A stretch of 64,000 nt of DNA from Candidatus Dormiibacterota bacterium (GTDB lineage: Bacteria; Chloroflexota; Dormibacteria; Dormibacterales; Dormibacteraceae), in the NCBI GenBank assembly GCA_024280995.1, contig JAMXLM010000009.1, positions 62,001 to 126,000 on the forward strand, written 5' to 3'. This document shows, in pieces, positions 47,361-55,155 of the stretch. The notes beneath the pieces are model-generated. The model was given only the letters and a program-made list of their open reading frames with translations. It ran no database searches and was not told the DNA's origin. The translations under genes and the position numbers were made by a program. Each line of letters opens with the position of its first letter. Within the stretch, counting starts at the first letter, position 1.

Positions 47361-48567
47361 CGAGGAGCGGCCGGAAAGCCTCGGCGAGGATCCGTCGAGG
47401 ATCTTCTCGGTCGCTCCTCCGGACTTGCTGCCGCGCCTCGGCGCCTTTGCGCGATTGCTGCACGACGCCGGCCTGGAGGCGGGTCCGCGTCGTGTGACCG
47501 ACGCCACGCGCGCGCTGAATTACATCGACCTGAAAGCCGAGGTCGACTTTCGCAACGCCCTCCGCGCCGTTTTCGTCAGCCGCAAGGAAGACCTCCCGGT
47601 ATTCGAGGCCGCGTTCGACATCTTCTGGGCGCCGCCCGACCCGCGAGCGTCCGCCGGCATGATCCCTGGGCGCGGACGGTCGCTGCCGATGGCGCCCGAA
47701 CGTGCGAAGGCGTGGACCGAGGCGCTCGGCTTGAACCGCTCGCAGATGCAGCGCGAGCAGCCGCCGGCCGAGTTTCCGGCGAGTTCGAGCGGATACAGCG
47801 CCGAAGAGCTGCTGCGCCACAAGGACTTCGAGGAGATGACCTGGGCCGAGACCGAGCAGGTGCGGCGCCTTCTCGAAGCCGCGCCGTGGCGCGTCGCCGA
47901 GCGGCGTACGCGACGGCTGCGACCCTCACGCACCGGCCGCATCGATCTGCGGCGGTCGGCACGCCACGCGATCCGCTCGAGCGGCGAGCTGATGACGCTG
48001 TTCAGGCGCAAGCCTCGGGTGCGAAGGCGCCCGCTCGTCCTGATCTGCGACGTCAGCGGTTCGATGGAGCGCTATTCGCGCCTGCTGATGATCTTCGCCC
48101 ATGCCGTCTCGAGGCGCGAAGACCTGGAGGCGTTCGTCTTCTCGACCCGGCTGACTCGGATCACGCGCCTCCTGCGCCATCGCGACCTCGACCGTGCGCT
48201 GGACTCGGTGAGCAAGGGCGTCCACGACTTCAGCGGCGGGACGCGGATCGGAGATGCGCTCGGAGACTTCAACCGCAAGTGGGCACGACGTGTGCTCGGC
48301 CACGGAGCGGTCGTGATCATCGTCAGCGACGGATGGGACCGCGGCGATCCTGAGCACCTGGTCGCCGAGCTCGTCCATCTGCGCCGCTCAGCGCACCGAC
48401 TCATCTGGCTCAACCCCCTGCTCGGATCGGACGGATACGAGCCGTTGACCCGCGGCATGGCCGCCGCGCTGCCGCACTGCGACGATTTCCTCGCGGCGCA
48501 CAACGTGGCCGCGCTCGAGGATCTCGGCCGGCTGCTCGCGGGCCTCGACTCGAGGACCTCGCGATGA
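47353..48567 (+). CDS. coxE: VWA-domain protein CoxE
   Basis: 404 residues. An N-terminal helical part (LPRLGAFARLLHDAGLEAGP) and a linker precede a von Willebrand A domain with the MIDAS motif DVSGSMERYSR and GGTRIGDALGDF. It pairs with the MoxR ATPase to form a chaperone for cofactor assembly of molybdenum hydroxylases. GTG start, overlapping coxD. Its stop overlaps the coxF start (ATGA). Confidence 0.9.
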   Translation: MPDEERPESLGEDPSRIFSVAPPDLLPRLGAFARLLHDAGLEAGPRRVTDATRALNYIDLKAEVDFRNALRAVFVSRKEDLPVFEAAFDIFWAPPDPRASAGMIPGRGRSLPMAPERAKAWTEALGLNRSQMQREQPPAEFPASSSGYSAEELLRHKDFEEMTWAETEQVRRLLEAAPWRVAERRTRRLRPSRTGRIDLRRSARHAIRSSGELMTLFRRKPRVRRRPLVLICDVSGSMERYSRLLMIFAHAVSRREDLEAFVFSTRLTRITRLLRHRDLDRALDSVSKGVHDFSGGTRIGDALGDFNRKWARRVLGHGAVVIIVSDGWDRGDPEHLVAELVHLRRSAHRLIWLNPLLGSDGYEPLTRGMAAALPHCDDFLAAHNVAALEDLGRLLAGLDSRTSR

Positions 48568-49553
48568 GAGAGGTGCTCGGTGAGCTGAACGAGTGGATCG
48601 GCGGAAACGAGGAGATAGCACTTGCAACCGTGATCGAGACATGGGGCTCGAGCCCGCGACCACTCGGTTCGAAGATGCTCGTCACACGATCGGGCAAGAT
48701 GGCGGGCTCGGTCTCGAACGGCTGCATCGAGGGCGCCGTCTTCGAGGAGGCTCAGAAGGTCTTGAAGAGCGGCACGCCGAGGATCGCAGCGTTCGGCGTG
48801 GCCGACGACGTCGCGTTCGAGGTCGGTCTGGCGTGCGGTGGCCACATCGAGGTTTTTGTGCAGCCGCTCACACTGGCTCACCGTCAGGTCGTGGGAATGC
48901 TGAACCGCGACGAGCCGGCCACGCTCACGACCAACCTGGTCAGCGGCGAGGCCGAGGTCACTGAGGGCACGCCTGCCGGGACAGAGATGGCGCGTCGCGA
49001 CGGCGATGTTTTTGTCGAGCCGTTCCGCCGCCCCGCGCACCTGGTGATCATCGGCGCGATCCACATCGCCATCCCTTTGCACCGGCTCGCGAAGCTGATG
49101 GGCTACCGAGTGACCGTTGTCGACGCGCGGGCGAAGTTCGCGACCAAGGAGCGTTTTCCGGAGGCGGATGAGCTCATCGTCGCCTGGCCCGACGAGGCAG
49201 TGGCGAAGATCCCGGTCGACAACTCGACCTACGTCGTCATCCTCACGCACGATCCGAAGTTCGATCTGCCGGCACTGCGCTCTGTGTTGAGAAAGGACGC
49301 GGGCTACATCGGCGCCATCGGCAGCCGGAAGACGAACCAGAACCGGTTCGACGCGCTCCGCAAGGAGGGCTTCACCGAAGAGGAGCTGGCGCGGGTGCAT
49401 GGGCCGATCGGGCTCGACCTTGGCAGTCGCGGGGCGGAGGAGACGGCTCTGGGCATCCTGGCCGAGCTGACGGCCGTCCGGTTCGGGGGCTCTGGGACGT
49501 CCAAGAAGAAGGAGCAGAGATCTTCCCCGGTTGCGGGGAAGGCCCCGGAGTAG
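48564..49553 (+). CDS. coxF: XdhC/CoxF-family cofactor insertion protein
   Basis: 329 residues. The XdhC domain has ALATVIETWGSSPRPLGSKM, VSNGCIEGAVFEEA and GLACGGHIEVFVQPL; a C-terminal Rossmann domain follows (HLVIIGAIHIAIPLHRLAKLMG, then YIGAIGSRKTNQNRF). XdhC proteins bind and sulfurate molybdopterin cofactors and hand them to hydroxylases. ATG overlapping coxE. It ends the cox plus-strand run. Confidence 0.9.
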   Translation: MREVLGELNEWIGGNEEIALATVIETWGSSPRPLGSKMLVTRSGKMAGSVSNGCIEGAVFEEAQKVLKSGTPRIAAFGVADDVAFEVGLACGGHIEVFVQPLTLAHRQVVGMLNRDEPATLTTNLVSGEAEVTEGTPAGTEMARRDGDVFVEPFRRPAHLVIIGAIHIAIPLHRLAKLMGYRVTVVDARAKFATKERFPEADELIVAWPDEAVAKIPVDNSTYVVILTHDPKFDLPALRSVLRKDAGYIGAIGSRKTNQNRFDALRKEGFTEEELARVHGPIGLDLGSRGAEETALGILAELTAVRFGGSGTSKKKEQRSSPVAGKAPE

Positions 49554-49559
49554 CCGAAC

Positions 49560-50108
49560 CTAGCCTGATCGCTTCTGCCTGAAGCGTCTTGCCTTGGCCC
49601 GATTGCCACAAGATGCCATCGTGCACCACCGGCTCGAGTGGTTCTTCGAGCGGTCGAAGAACGCCCAGCGGCAGGTGTCTGATCCACACAGCTTGAGGCG
49701 CTCCCAGCCGTCGTCCTGCATGGCCGAGTAGAGAGTCACCACCAGGCGGCCGAGCGCGCCGACCGCGCCGGTCGCTTCGGGCTCCAGCCGCGGCTTGCCC
49801 CTGCGTCCGAACCTCATCCGCAGGCGGCTCGCGGCGGCGGCTTCATTGAGCGTCGCGAGGTCGACCGGATACACGGGGAGGCCCGAGTTGCCGCCGATCA
49901 CGCCACGCATCGCTTCGCGCACGGCCAGGGCATGGCGATAGTCGTCCGAGTCGACGCCTGCGCCGGTCGCCATAAGGTCGTGCGCCACGAACCAGTCCCC
50001 AAGCTTGTCCGGGCCGGTCAAGAGCTCCGGGCCGTCCTGGAGGTCGACAGTGTTGACGAACTCCTGGACCAGCCCCAGGTCGCCGGTTGCGGTGTCACGT
50101 TCCGCCAT
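49560..50108 (-). CDS. CGNR zinc-finger transcriptional regulator
   Basis: 182 residues. The N-terminal ABATE-like domain (VQEFVNTVDLQDGPELL to LHALAVREAMRGV) is followed by a C-terminal CGNR zinc finger, CGSDTCRWAFFDRSKNHSSRWC ending CGNRAKARRFR, cut here to motif names because of length. Such proteins are DNA-binding regulators. ATG at 50108. The divergent region toward 50200 carries a -10 inside a palindrome, a likely autoregulatory site. Confidence 0.85.
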   Translation of the reverse strand: MAERDTATGDLGLVQEFVNTVDLQDGPELLTGPDKLGDWFVAHDLMATGAGVDSDDYRHALAVREAMRGVIGGNSGLPVYPVDLATLNEAAAASRLRMRFGRRGKPRLEPEATGAVGALGRLVVTLYSAMQDDGWERLKLCGSDTCRWAFFDRSKNHSSRWCTMASCGNRAKARRFRQKRSG

Positions 50109-50143
50109 CGGCCACCAGTTTACCCATAACCATAAACCGTGCA

Positions 50144-50161
50144 ACACCGGTTATAATAACC
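50144..50161 (+). promoter_or_regulatory. Promoter -10 inside a palindrome
   Basis: TATAAT at 50152-50157 is a consensus -10 within the odd palindrome GGTTATaATAACC (50149-50161). It lies between the CGNR regulator (start 50108, minus) and the small gene at 50200 (plus). A regulator bound to the palindrome would cover the -10 directly. No convincing -35 is seen at 17 bp. Confidence 0.55.
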
Positions 50162-50199
50162 TGTATCAGGCGATAGCCAGTTAGCAGGAGGTGGAGCGA

Positions 50200-50409
50200 G
50201 TGAACCCGTACGTGGACGAGGACGTGATGTGGCAGCGTCTGAAGGACCGGCAGCGCGAGGCTGAGAACCGCCGGTTGATTCGTGCCGAGAACGGCGCCGG
50301 CGCGATGCAGCGGGCGAGGACGTTGCTGGGGCTGCTCGACCTGACGTGGATCGTCAAGCGCGGAGTGCACCCACGCTGGTGGGCGAGGACTAGGCCGCGA
50401 GGCGCTTGA
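50200..50409 (+). CDS. Small basic protein, unknown function
   Basis: 69 residues, MNPYVDEDVMWQRLKDRQRE then ENRRLIRAENGAGAMQRA, ending basic (HPRWWARTRPRGA). GTG at 50200 follows an excellent SD, AGGAGGTG (50186-50193), and a consensus -10, which argues it is real. It overlaps the convergent nfo gene by 20 nt. No family recognised; a charged helical protein. Confidence 0.6.
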   Translation: MNPYVDEDVMWQRLKDRQREAENRRLIRAENGAGAMQRARTLLGLLDLTWIVKRGVHPRWWARTRPRGA

Positions 50410-51235
50410 GTGTCTTCACCTGCTCGGCGTCGGGTCCGCCACCCGCGCCCGGAACCTCGAGGATGAACGGAAGCTTGGCGAGGCGAGGCTCGTGCAGGAG
50501 CGCGCGAAATCCTTCCTCGCCGATCTCCCCGTCGCCGATGTTGGCGTGGCGGTCGCGGTTCGAGCCGAGTCCCGTGACGGAGTCGTTGCAGTGGATCACG
50601 TCGACGCGCTTCAGCCCGATGACACGGTCCAGCTCGTCGATGGTTTTTTTCACCTCCGCCTTGTTGCGCTCGTCGTAGCCGGAGGCGAACGCGTGGCAGG
50701 TGTCGAAACAAACCGACACGCGCGGGTCGTTATCCAGGGCGTCCAGCATCTGCCGGATCTCTTCGAACTTCGCTCCCACGCAGCCTCCAAGCCCGGCGTT
50801 GTTCTCGATCAACAGTCTCGACTTCTTCGGGTCGGCGCGTTCCAACACATGGCGCAGGTGCTCGGTGATCTGGGGCAGCCGCGCCTCGAAGCCTCCGCCT
50901 TTATGCGATCCGGTGTGGAAGATCACTCCGTCCACGCCCAGGTCGTCAGCCGCCTTGAGGTAACCGGCCAGCGTGCTTTCCGACCGCTGGCGCAGCGTGG
51001 CGTCGTCGCCGGCGAGGTTGATCAAGTAGACGGCGTGAAAGTAAAAGGGCGGCTTGCCGTACCTGGCGGTCGCTTCCTTGAACGTCGCGATCCGGTTCTC
51101 GTCCAGCTTGGGCGATCCCCAGAAGCCCGGGGGCGTAGGGTGGACCTGTATGGCTTCCGCCCCCATCGCCTTCGCGCGCTCATAAGCGAGGTGAAGCCCC
51201 CCGGACGAATCGACGTGGGCACCAAGAAGGGGCAT
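50390..51235 (-). CDS. nfo: Endonuclease IV (AP endonuclease family 2)
   Basis: 281-residue TIM-barrel zinc enzyme that cuts DNA 5' of abasic sites in base-excision repair. Zinc-ligand blocks are visible: FHTGSHKGGG, LIENNAGLGG, CFDTCHAFASGYD, HCNDSVTGLGSNRDRHANIGDG and the C-terminal EVPGAGGGPDAEQV. Length is normal. It works downstream of DNA glycosylases, of which four types are encoded in this window. ATG start. Confidence 0.95.
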   Translation of the reverse strand: MPLLGAHVDSSGGLHLAYERAKAMGAEAIQVHPTPPGFWGSPKLDENRIATFKEATARYGKPPFYFHAVYLINLAGDDATLRQRSESTLAGYLKAADDLGVDGVIFHTGSHKGGGFEARLPQITEHLRHVLERADPKKSRLLIENNAGLGGCVGAKFEEIRQMLDALDNDPRVSVCFDTCHAFASGYDERNKAEVKKTIDELDRVIGLKRVDVIHCNDSVTGLGSNRDRHANIGDGEIGEEGFRALLHEPRLAKLPFILEVPGAGGGPDAEQVKTLKRLAA

Positions 51236-51280
51236 TCAAGAGAGGGTAATCCCGGTCCCATCTGGCATGCTGAGCCGCCT

Positions 51281-52231
51281 ATGTCCGTATTCGTCATGGG
51301 GGACCTCGACCTGGCAGTGCGCGGCCGCACTTATCGCGAGCCCGAAGGACAGCACTCGATGGTCGTGCGAGGTCGCGACCTCGACGCAGGTTTGCAGCAC
51401 GTCGTCTCGCGCAAGGACTGCCGGTCGGTCGCGGTCGTCGGCCTACCCGAAGCCGTGCCCGATCTGTCACCGCTCGTCGGCCGCCGGCTGCTGCTGGTCG
51501 ATGGCGACAGCGGCCGCCTGCGCAATTTCGCCGAGACCGCGATTCGGGCCGGCATCGAGGTGGAGTGGATCCGCTCCTCGCGTCCGCCTTTCGAGCGGCT
51601 CGCGGCGGCCCTCCTCCCAGTGGGTGGGATCGTGCTTGCCGCGGGCCAGAGCTCGCGCATGCCGGGCTCGCAGAAGCTCCTGCTCGCGATCGACGGCGTG
51701 CCGATGGTGCGGCATGTGTACGAAGCGGCGTCGGAAGGTGGCTGCCATCAGACCGTGGTGGTCTACGCGGACGACGAGGTGAGGCGCGTGATCGACGGCC
51801 GCGGTCAGCTGGTCTTCAACCCGAAAGCGCACACCGGCATGGCGTCGTCGCTGCGCGTCGGCCTGAAGGCGATGCGCCCCGAGATCGAGGCTGCGATGGT
51901 GCTGCTCGGCGACCAGCCGCTCGTCGGCTCGCGGACCGTGGCGACTCTGCTCCGCGCGTGGCGGCGCGAAGGCTCGAGACCGGCGGTTGCCGTCGCGCAA
52001 GGGATGGAGCAGAAGGACGGCTGGGCGCCGCCCGTCGTCCTGGCGCGCGAGCTGTGGGGTCATCTGCTTGCGCTTCGCGGCGACTCGGGGGCACGCCAGG
52101 TCCTGCGCGGCCGGCCCGAGCTCATCGACATAGTGCCCGCGCCCGGGCGCTCGGACGACATCGACACGCCGGACGACTACGCGAAGATCGTGCGCCTGTT
52201 TCCGAGGAAGAAGCCCCGCCAGCACGTCTGA
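51281..52231 (+). CDS. MocA-like molybdopterin cytidylyltransferase with extra N-terminal domain
   Basis: 316 residues. The C-terminal ~200 are a MobA/MocA nucleotidyltransferase: [21 protein letters not shown] (nucleotide loop), [24 protein letters not shown] and [12 protein letters not shown] dehydrogenase-type enzymes use the cytosine dinucleotide form of the cofactor, so a MocA role with the nearby cox operon is likely. The first ~115 residues ([18 protein letters not shown] to LAAALLP) are an unrecognised domain with a [13 protein letters not shown] segment. ATG at 51281, 46 nt after divergent nfo. Confidence 0.82.
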   Translation: MSVFVMGDLDLAVRGRTYREPEGQHSMVVRGRDLDAGLQHVVSRKDCRSVAVVGLPEAVPDLSPLVGRRLLLVDGDSGRLRNFAETAIRAGIEVEWIRSSRPPFERLAAALLPVGGIVLAAGQSSRMPGSQKLLLAIDGVPMVRHVYEAASEGGCHQTVVVYADDEVRRVIDGRGQLVFNPKAHTGMASSLRVGLKAMRPEIEAAMVLLGDQPLVGSRTVATLLRAWRREGSRPAVAVAQGMEQKDGWAPPVVLARELWGHLLALRGDSGARQVLRGRPELIDIVPAPGRSDDIDTPDDYAKIVRLFPRKKPRQHV

Positions 52232-52268
52232 TCCGAGCGCGGCGTACGATCTCACTAGTGATCGCTCT

Positions 52269-53096
52269 ATGAGTGCCAACTTGAACGATTGGACGCGCTC
52301 CGGCGAGTACACCGACCTCCTCTACGACACCTGGGACGGCATCGCCAGGATCACCATCAACCGGCCCGAGGTTCGCAACGCCTTCCGGCCGACCACGGTG
52401 TTCGAGCTCGGGAAGGCTTTCGAGGCGGCCCGCGACGATCCCTCCGTCGGCGTGATCGTCCTGACCGGAGCCGGCACCGAGGCGTTCTGCTCCGGCGGCG
52501 ACCAGCGGGTGCGCGGCGACGACGGCTACGTCGATCCGAAGGGTGTCGGCCGCCTGAACATCCTCGACGTCCAGATCCAGATCCGCCGCCTGCCCAAGCC
52601 GGTGATCGCGATGGTCGCGGGCTATGCGATCGGCGGCGGCCACGTGCTGCACGTCGTCTGCGACCTGACCATCGCGGCCGACAACGCTCGCTTCGGCCAG
52701 ACCGGCCCGCGCGTCGGCAGCTTCGACGGTGGCTATGGCTCAGGGCTGCTCGCGCGGATCGTCGGCCAGAAGAAGGCGCGCGAGATCTGGTTCCTCTGCG
52801 AGCAATACGACGCGCAGCAGGCCCTGGAGATGGGCCTGGTCAACAAGGTCGTGCCTCTCGCCGACCTGGAGAAGGAGACGGTCGCCTGGTGCCGCAAGAT
52901 CCTGCAGCTCAGCCCGCTGGCGCTGCGAATGATCAAGGCCGGGATGAACGCAGCCGACGACGGGCTCGCGGGCATTCAGCAGCTGGCCGGCGACGCGACT
53001 CTCCTCTATTACATGAGCGAGGAAGCGCAGGAGGGCCGCGACGCTTACGTCCAGAAGCGAAAGCCAAACTTCGGCAAGTTCCCCAAGCGCCCGTAG
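52269..53096 (+). CDS. menB: 1,4-dihydroxy-2-naphthoyl-CoA synthase
   Basis: 275-residue crotonase-fold enzyme that closes the naphthoquinone ring in menaquinone synthesis. It has [17 protein letters not shown], the oxyanion-hole [17 protein letters not shown] and [19 protein letters not shown]. MenB-specific tail blocks are [12 protein letters not shown] and [15 protein letters not shown], ending [16 protein letters not shown] start. menA follows directly, with its homology starting near the menB stop. Confidence 0.95.
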   Translation: MSANLNDWTRSGEYTDLLYDTWDGIARITINRPEVRNAFRPTTVFELGKAFEAARDDPSVGVIVLTGAGTEAFCSGGDQRVRGDDGYVDPKGVGRLNILDVQIQIRRLPKPVIAMVAGYAIGGGHVLHVVCDLTIAADNARFGQTGPRVGSFDGGYGSGLLARIVGQKKAREIWFLCEQYDAQQALEMGLVNKVVPLADLEKETVAWCRKILQLSPLALRMIKAGMNAADDGLAGIQQLAGDATLLYYMSEEAQEGRDAYVQKRKPNFGKFPKRP

Positions 53097-53097
53097 C

Positions 53098-53958
53098 GTC
53101 TGGTGGTCGGCCGTCAGGCCGGCGACGCTCGCGGCCTCGGTAGCGCCGGTCCTGGTCGGGACCGCGATCGCGGTTCATCAGGGCAGCCCCAACGTGGTCA
53201 CCGGCCTGGCGGCGCTCGCCGTCGGGCTCGCCCTGCAGCTGGGCGTGAACTTCGCCAACGACTACTCGGATCACGTCCGTGGCGCGGACGTTGCGCGCGT
53301 CGGCCCGGTGCGGGCGGCGTCGTCTGGCGTGGTCGCCCCGGAGCACGTGAGGTGGGCCGCGATCGCGGCGTTCGCTGTCGCGGGTCTCGCGGGGCTCCTG
53401 CTCGGCGCGGCCGTCGACTGGCGGCTTCTGCTTGTCGGCGCGGCCTGCATGCTCGCCGGCTGGCTGTACACGGGTGGACCGCGACCCTACGGTTACCTCG
53501 GGCTGGGCGAGGTGTTCGTCTTCGTCTTCTTCGGCCTCGTCGCGACCGTGGGCACCGCGTACGTCCAGACCCGGCACATCACCGCCCTCGGCGTCCTCAT
53601 GGGCTGCGGGGTCGGATTTCTCGCCACGGCGATCCTGGTACTGAACAACCTGCGCGACATGGAGACGGACGCGGCCGCGGGTAAGCGCACGCTGGCGACC
53701 CGGATCGGCCGGCGGCCGACGCGAATCCTGCTTTTGTTGCTGGTGAGCGGTGCTTTCGCGGTGCCGATCGTCCTCTTCCTCAGCCGGCTCGCGAGCGTGA
53801 CCGTGATGGCGATGTACCTCGGCCTCCCCATCGCGTATCTCCCGGTGCGGACGGCATTCACCACGACCTCGCCGCCGCGGCTTGTCCAGGCGCTGAAGCG
53901 GATGGCGGTCGCCGAGCTGGCCTACGCCCTTCTGTTCACGGTCGGGATCTTGCTGTGA
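53098..53958 (+). CDS. menA: 1,4-dihydroxy-2-naphthoate polyprenyltransferase, start unclear
   Basis: UbiA-family membrane prenyltransferase that attaches the isoprenoid tail to DHNA. MenA-type homology begins WWSAVRPATLAASVAPVLVGTAIA, followed by QLGVNFANDYSDHVRGAD (first Asp-rich motif) and LNNLRDMETDAAAGKRTLATRIG (second). There are about eight membrane helices. No ATG, GTG or TTG precedes WWSAVRP in frame after the upstream stop at 53014-53016. The first GTG is at 53194, inside the domain. I place the start at 53098 as an estimate; a rare start codon or sequence error is likely. Confidence 0.85.
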   Translation, partial: VWWSAVRPATLAASVAPVLVGTAIAVHQGSPNVVTGLAALAVGLALQLGVNFANDYSDHVRGADVARVGPVRAASSGVVAPEHVRWAAIAAFAVAGLAGLLLGAAVDWRLLLVGAACMLAGWLYTGGPRPYGYLGLGEVFVFVFFGLVATVGTAYVQTRHITALGVLMGCGVGFLATAILVLNNLRDMETDAAAGKRTLATRIGRRPTRILLLLLVSGAFAVPIVLFLSRLASVTVMAMYLGLPIAYLPVRTAFTTTSPPRLVQALKRMAVAELAYALLFTVGILL

Positions 53959-54164
53959 GGATATCCACACGGCGGCCCGCCGACGTCGCTCACGAGGTCG
54001 AGGCGCTGTTTCGTGAGGGCCGGCGCGATTTCGTCATCGAACGCATCGACCACGGAGGGATGCTCGACCTCGAGCGTCTTGGCGCGGCCCGCTACGCGGC
54101 TGGGCTTCAGTCGAAGGTCGAGCTCGAGGCCGAGGCTCCGACCGCCCTCGCCATGGCGAGGTGA
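53955..54164 (+). CDS. Possible small protein (69 aa)
   Basis: A 69-residue frame, RISTRRPADVAHEVEALFRE to SKVELEAEAPTALAMAR, starts GTG overlapping the menA stop. It overlaps the 3' end of the convergent menH gene by 58 nt. No family or composition evidence supports it strongly; listed as possible only because of the coupling position. Confidence 0.25.
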   Translation: MRISTRRPADVAHEVEALFREGRRDFVIERIDHGGMLDLERLGAARYAAGLQSKVELEAEAPTALAMAR

Positions 54165-54949
54165 TTGGCCAGCACCCTGGCGAATGCATCCGGCCGTTCC
54201 TGGTGCACCGCGTGACCAGACCGCGGCACGACCTCGAGCCTTCCATTGGGCAGCGTCGCCGCAAGCCTTCGCGCCGACGCCACGTAGCCGTGGTCCAGCT
54301 GACCCGCGACGAAGGTGCACGGGATGGTGACGTGGCTCAGGTCGTCCCACACCGGCTCCATCACGCCCGCGCCCATGGCGCGCAGCGAGCACGCAAGCCC
54401 CGCGGCGTGGTTGCGCAAGCGCTCCGCGTGGATCTCCGCGACGTAACTTGGACCGCGACGTTCGATGCCGGCGAAGAGCGGCAGGGATCCCCAGTACCGG
54501 GCGAACGCCTCGACGCCGTCCTTCTCGATCCGGTCGGCCAGCTGCTCGTCTCCGCGCCGCCTCCCGTCGCGCGCCTCCTCCTCGAGGCCGGCATGCGCGC
54601 CGACGGTCAGCAGCGACAGAAGCCGCTCGCCGCGCCGGGCGGCGATGTGCAGCGCGAGCCGGCCGCCCATCGAGTAGCCGACGAGGTGGGTCTTCTCGAT
54701 CCCGAGCGCATCCCAGAGCTTGACCAGGTCGTCGGTGCAGGCGTCCATGGTGCATTCGCCGCCTTTCCAGATCTGGGTCTCGCCGTGGCCGCGAAGGTCG
54801 GGGACGATCCACTTGCACCCCGCGGGCATGTGGCCGATGACCTCCCGCCAGCTGCGGCCGCTCTGGGTGAACCCGTGCAGAAGGGTCACCGGCACGCCGT
54901 CGCCGGCGACAAAGTAGCTCAGGCTGGCGTCCCCAACGTCCAGAATCAC
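54107..54949 (-). CDS. menH: MenH-like alpha/beta hydrolase
   Basis: 280 residues. MenH removes pyruvate from SEPHCHC to give SHCHC in menaquinone synthesis. Features are TLLHGFTQSGRSWREVIGHM, VPDLRGHGETQI, the nucleophile elbow VGYSMGGRLALHIA, an acid in AGQLDHGYV and the histidine in SGHAVHQERPDAF. Position beside menD, menA, menB and menF supports MenH over a generic hydrolase. GTG start; its leader is one arm of the foldback element (copy 2). Confidence 0.85.
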   Translation of the reverse strand: MILDVGDASLSYFVAGDGVPVTLLHGFTQSGRSWREVIGHMPAGCKWIVPDLRGHGETQIWKGGECTMDACTDDLVKLWDALGIEKTHLVGYSMGGRLALHIAARRGERLLSLLTVGAHAGLEEEARDGRRRGDEQLADRIEKDGVEAFARYWGSLPLFAGIERRGPSYVAEIHAERLRNHAAGLACSLRAMGAGVMEPVWDDLSHVTIPCTFVAGQLDHGYVASARRLAATLPNGRLEVVPRSGHAVHQERPDAFARVLANHLAMARAVGASASSSTFD

Positions 54950-54953
54950 GGGC

Positions 54954-55148
54954 GATGTCCTATTCCGGGAGTGCCGACGCGTATGCGCGGCATCGGCGGC
55001 CGGAGCCAAGCAGAGGACGAGCACGCGAGGGAGCGCATCCCGTAGATGCGTGACCGAGCGCGCGCAGGAGTCGACGCCGGCTTCGGCGCCGAAGGCGCCC
55101 GGCCGCCCAGGCCAGCGGAGACGCGAGGCATCTCTGGGATAGGACATC
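54954..55148. repeat. Foldback element, copy 2 (menH/menD gap)
   Basis: A 195-nt imperfect palindrome filling almost the whole 206-nt gap. Outer arms GATGTCCTAT (54954-54963) and ATAGGACATC (55139-55148) pair perfectly. GTGCC (54971-54975) pairs with GGCAT (55127-55131), and CGCG (54978-54981) with CGCG (55122-55125). The inner stem GGCGGCCGG (54995-55003) / CCGGCCGCC (55099-55107) and the palindrome CTTCGGCGCCGAAG (55081-55094) are identical to copy 1. The mid hairpin GCGCAT/ATGCGT (55033-55051) is conserved with a G-U change. Both divergent genes get an AGGA motif from the arms. Confidence 0.8.
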
Positions 55149-55155
55149 CCATCGT

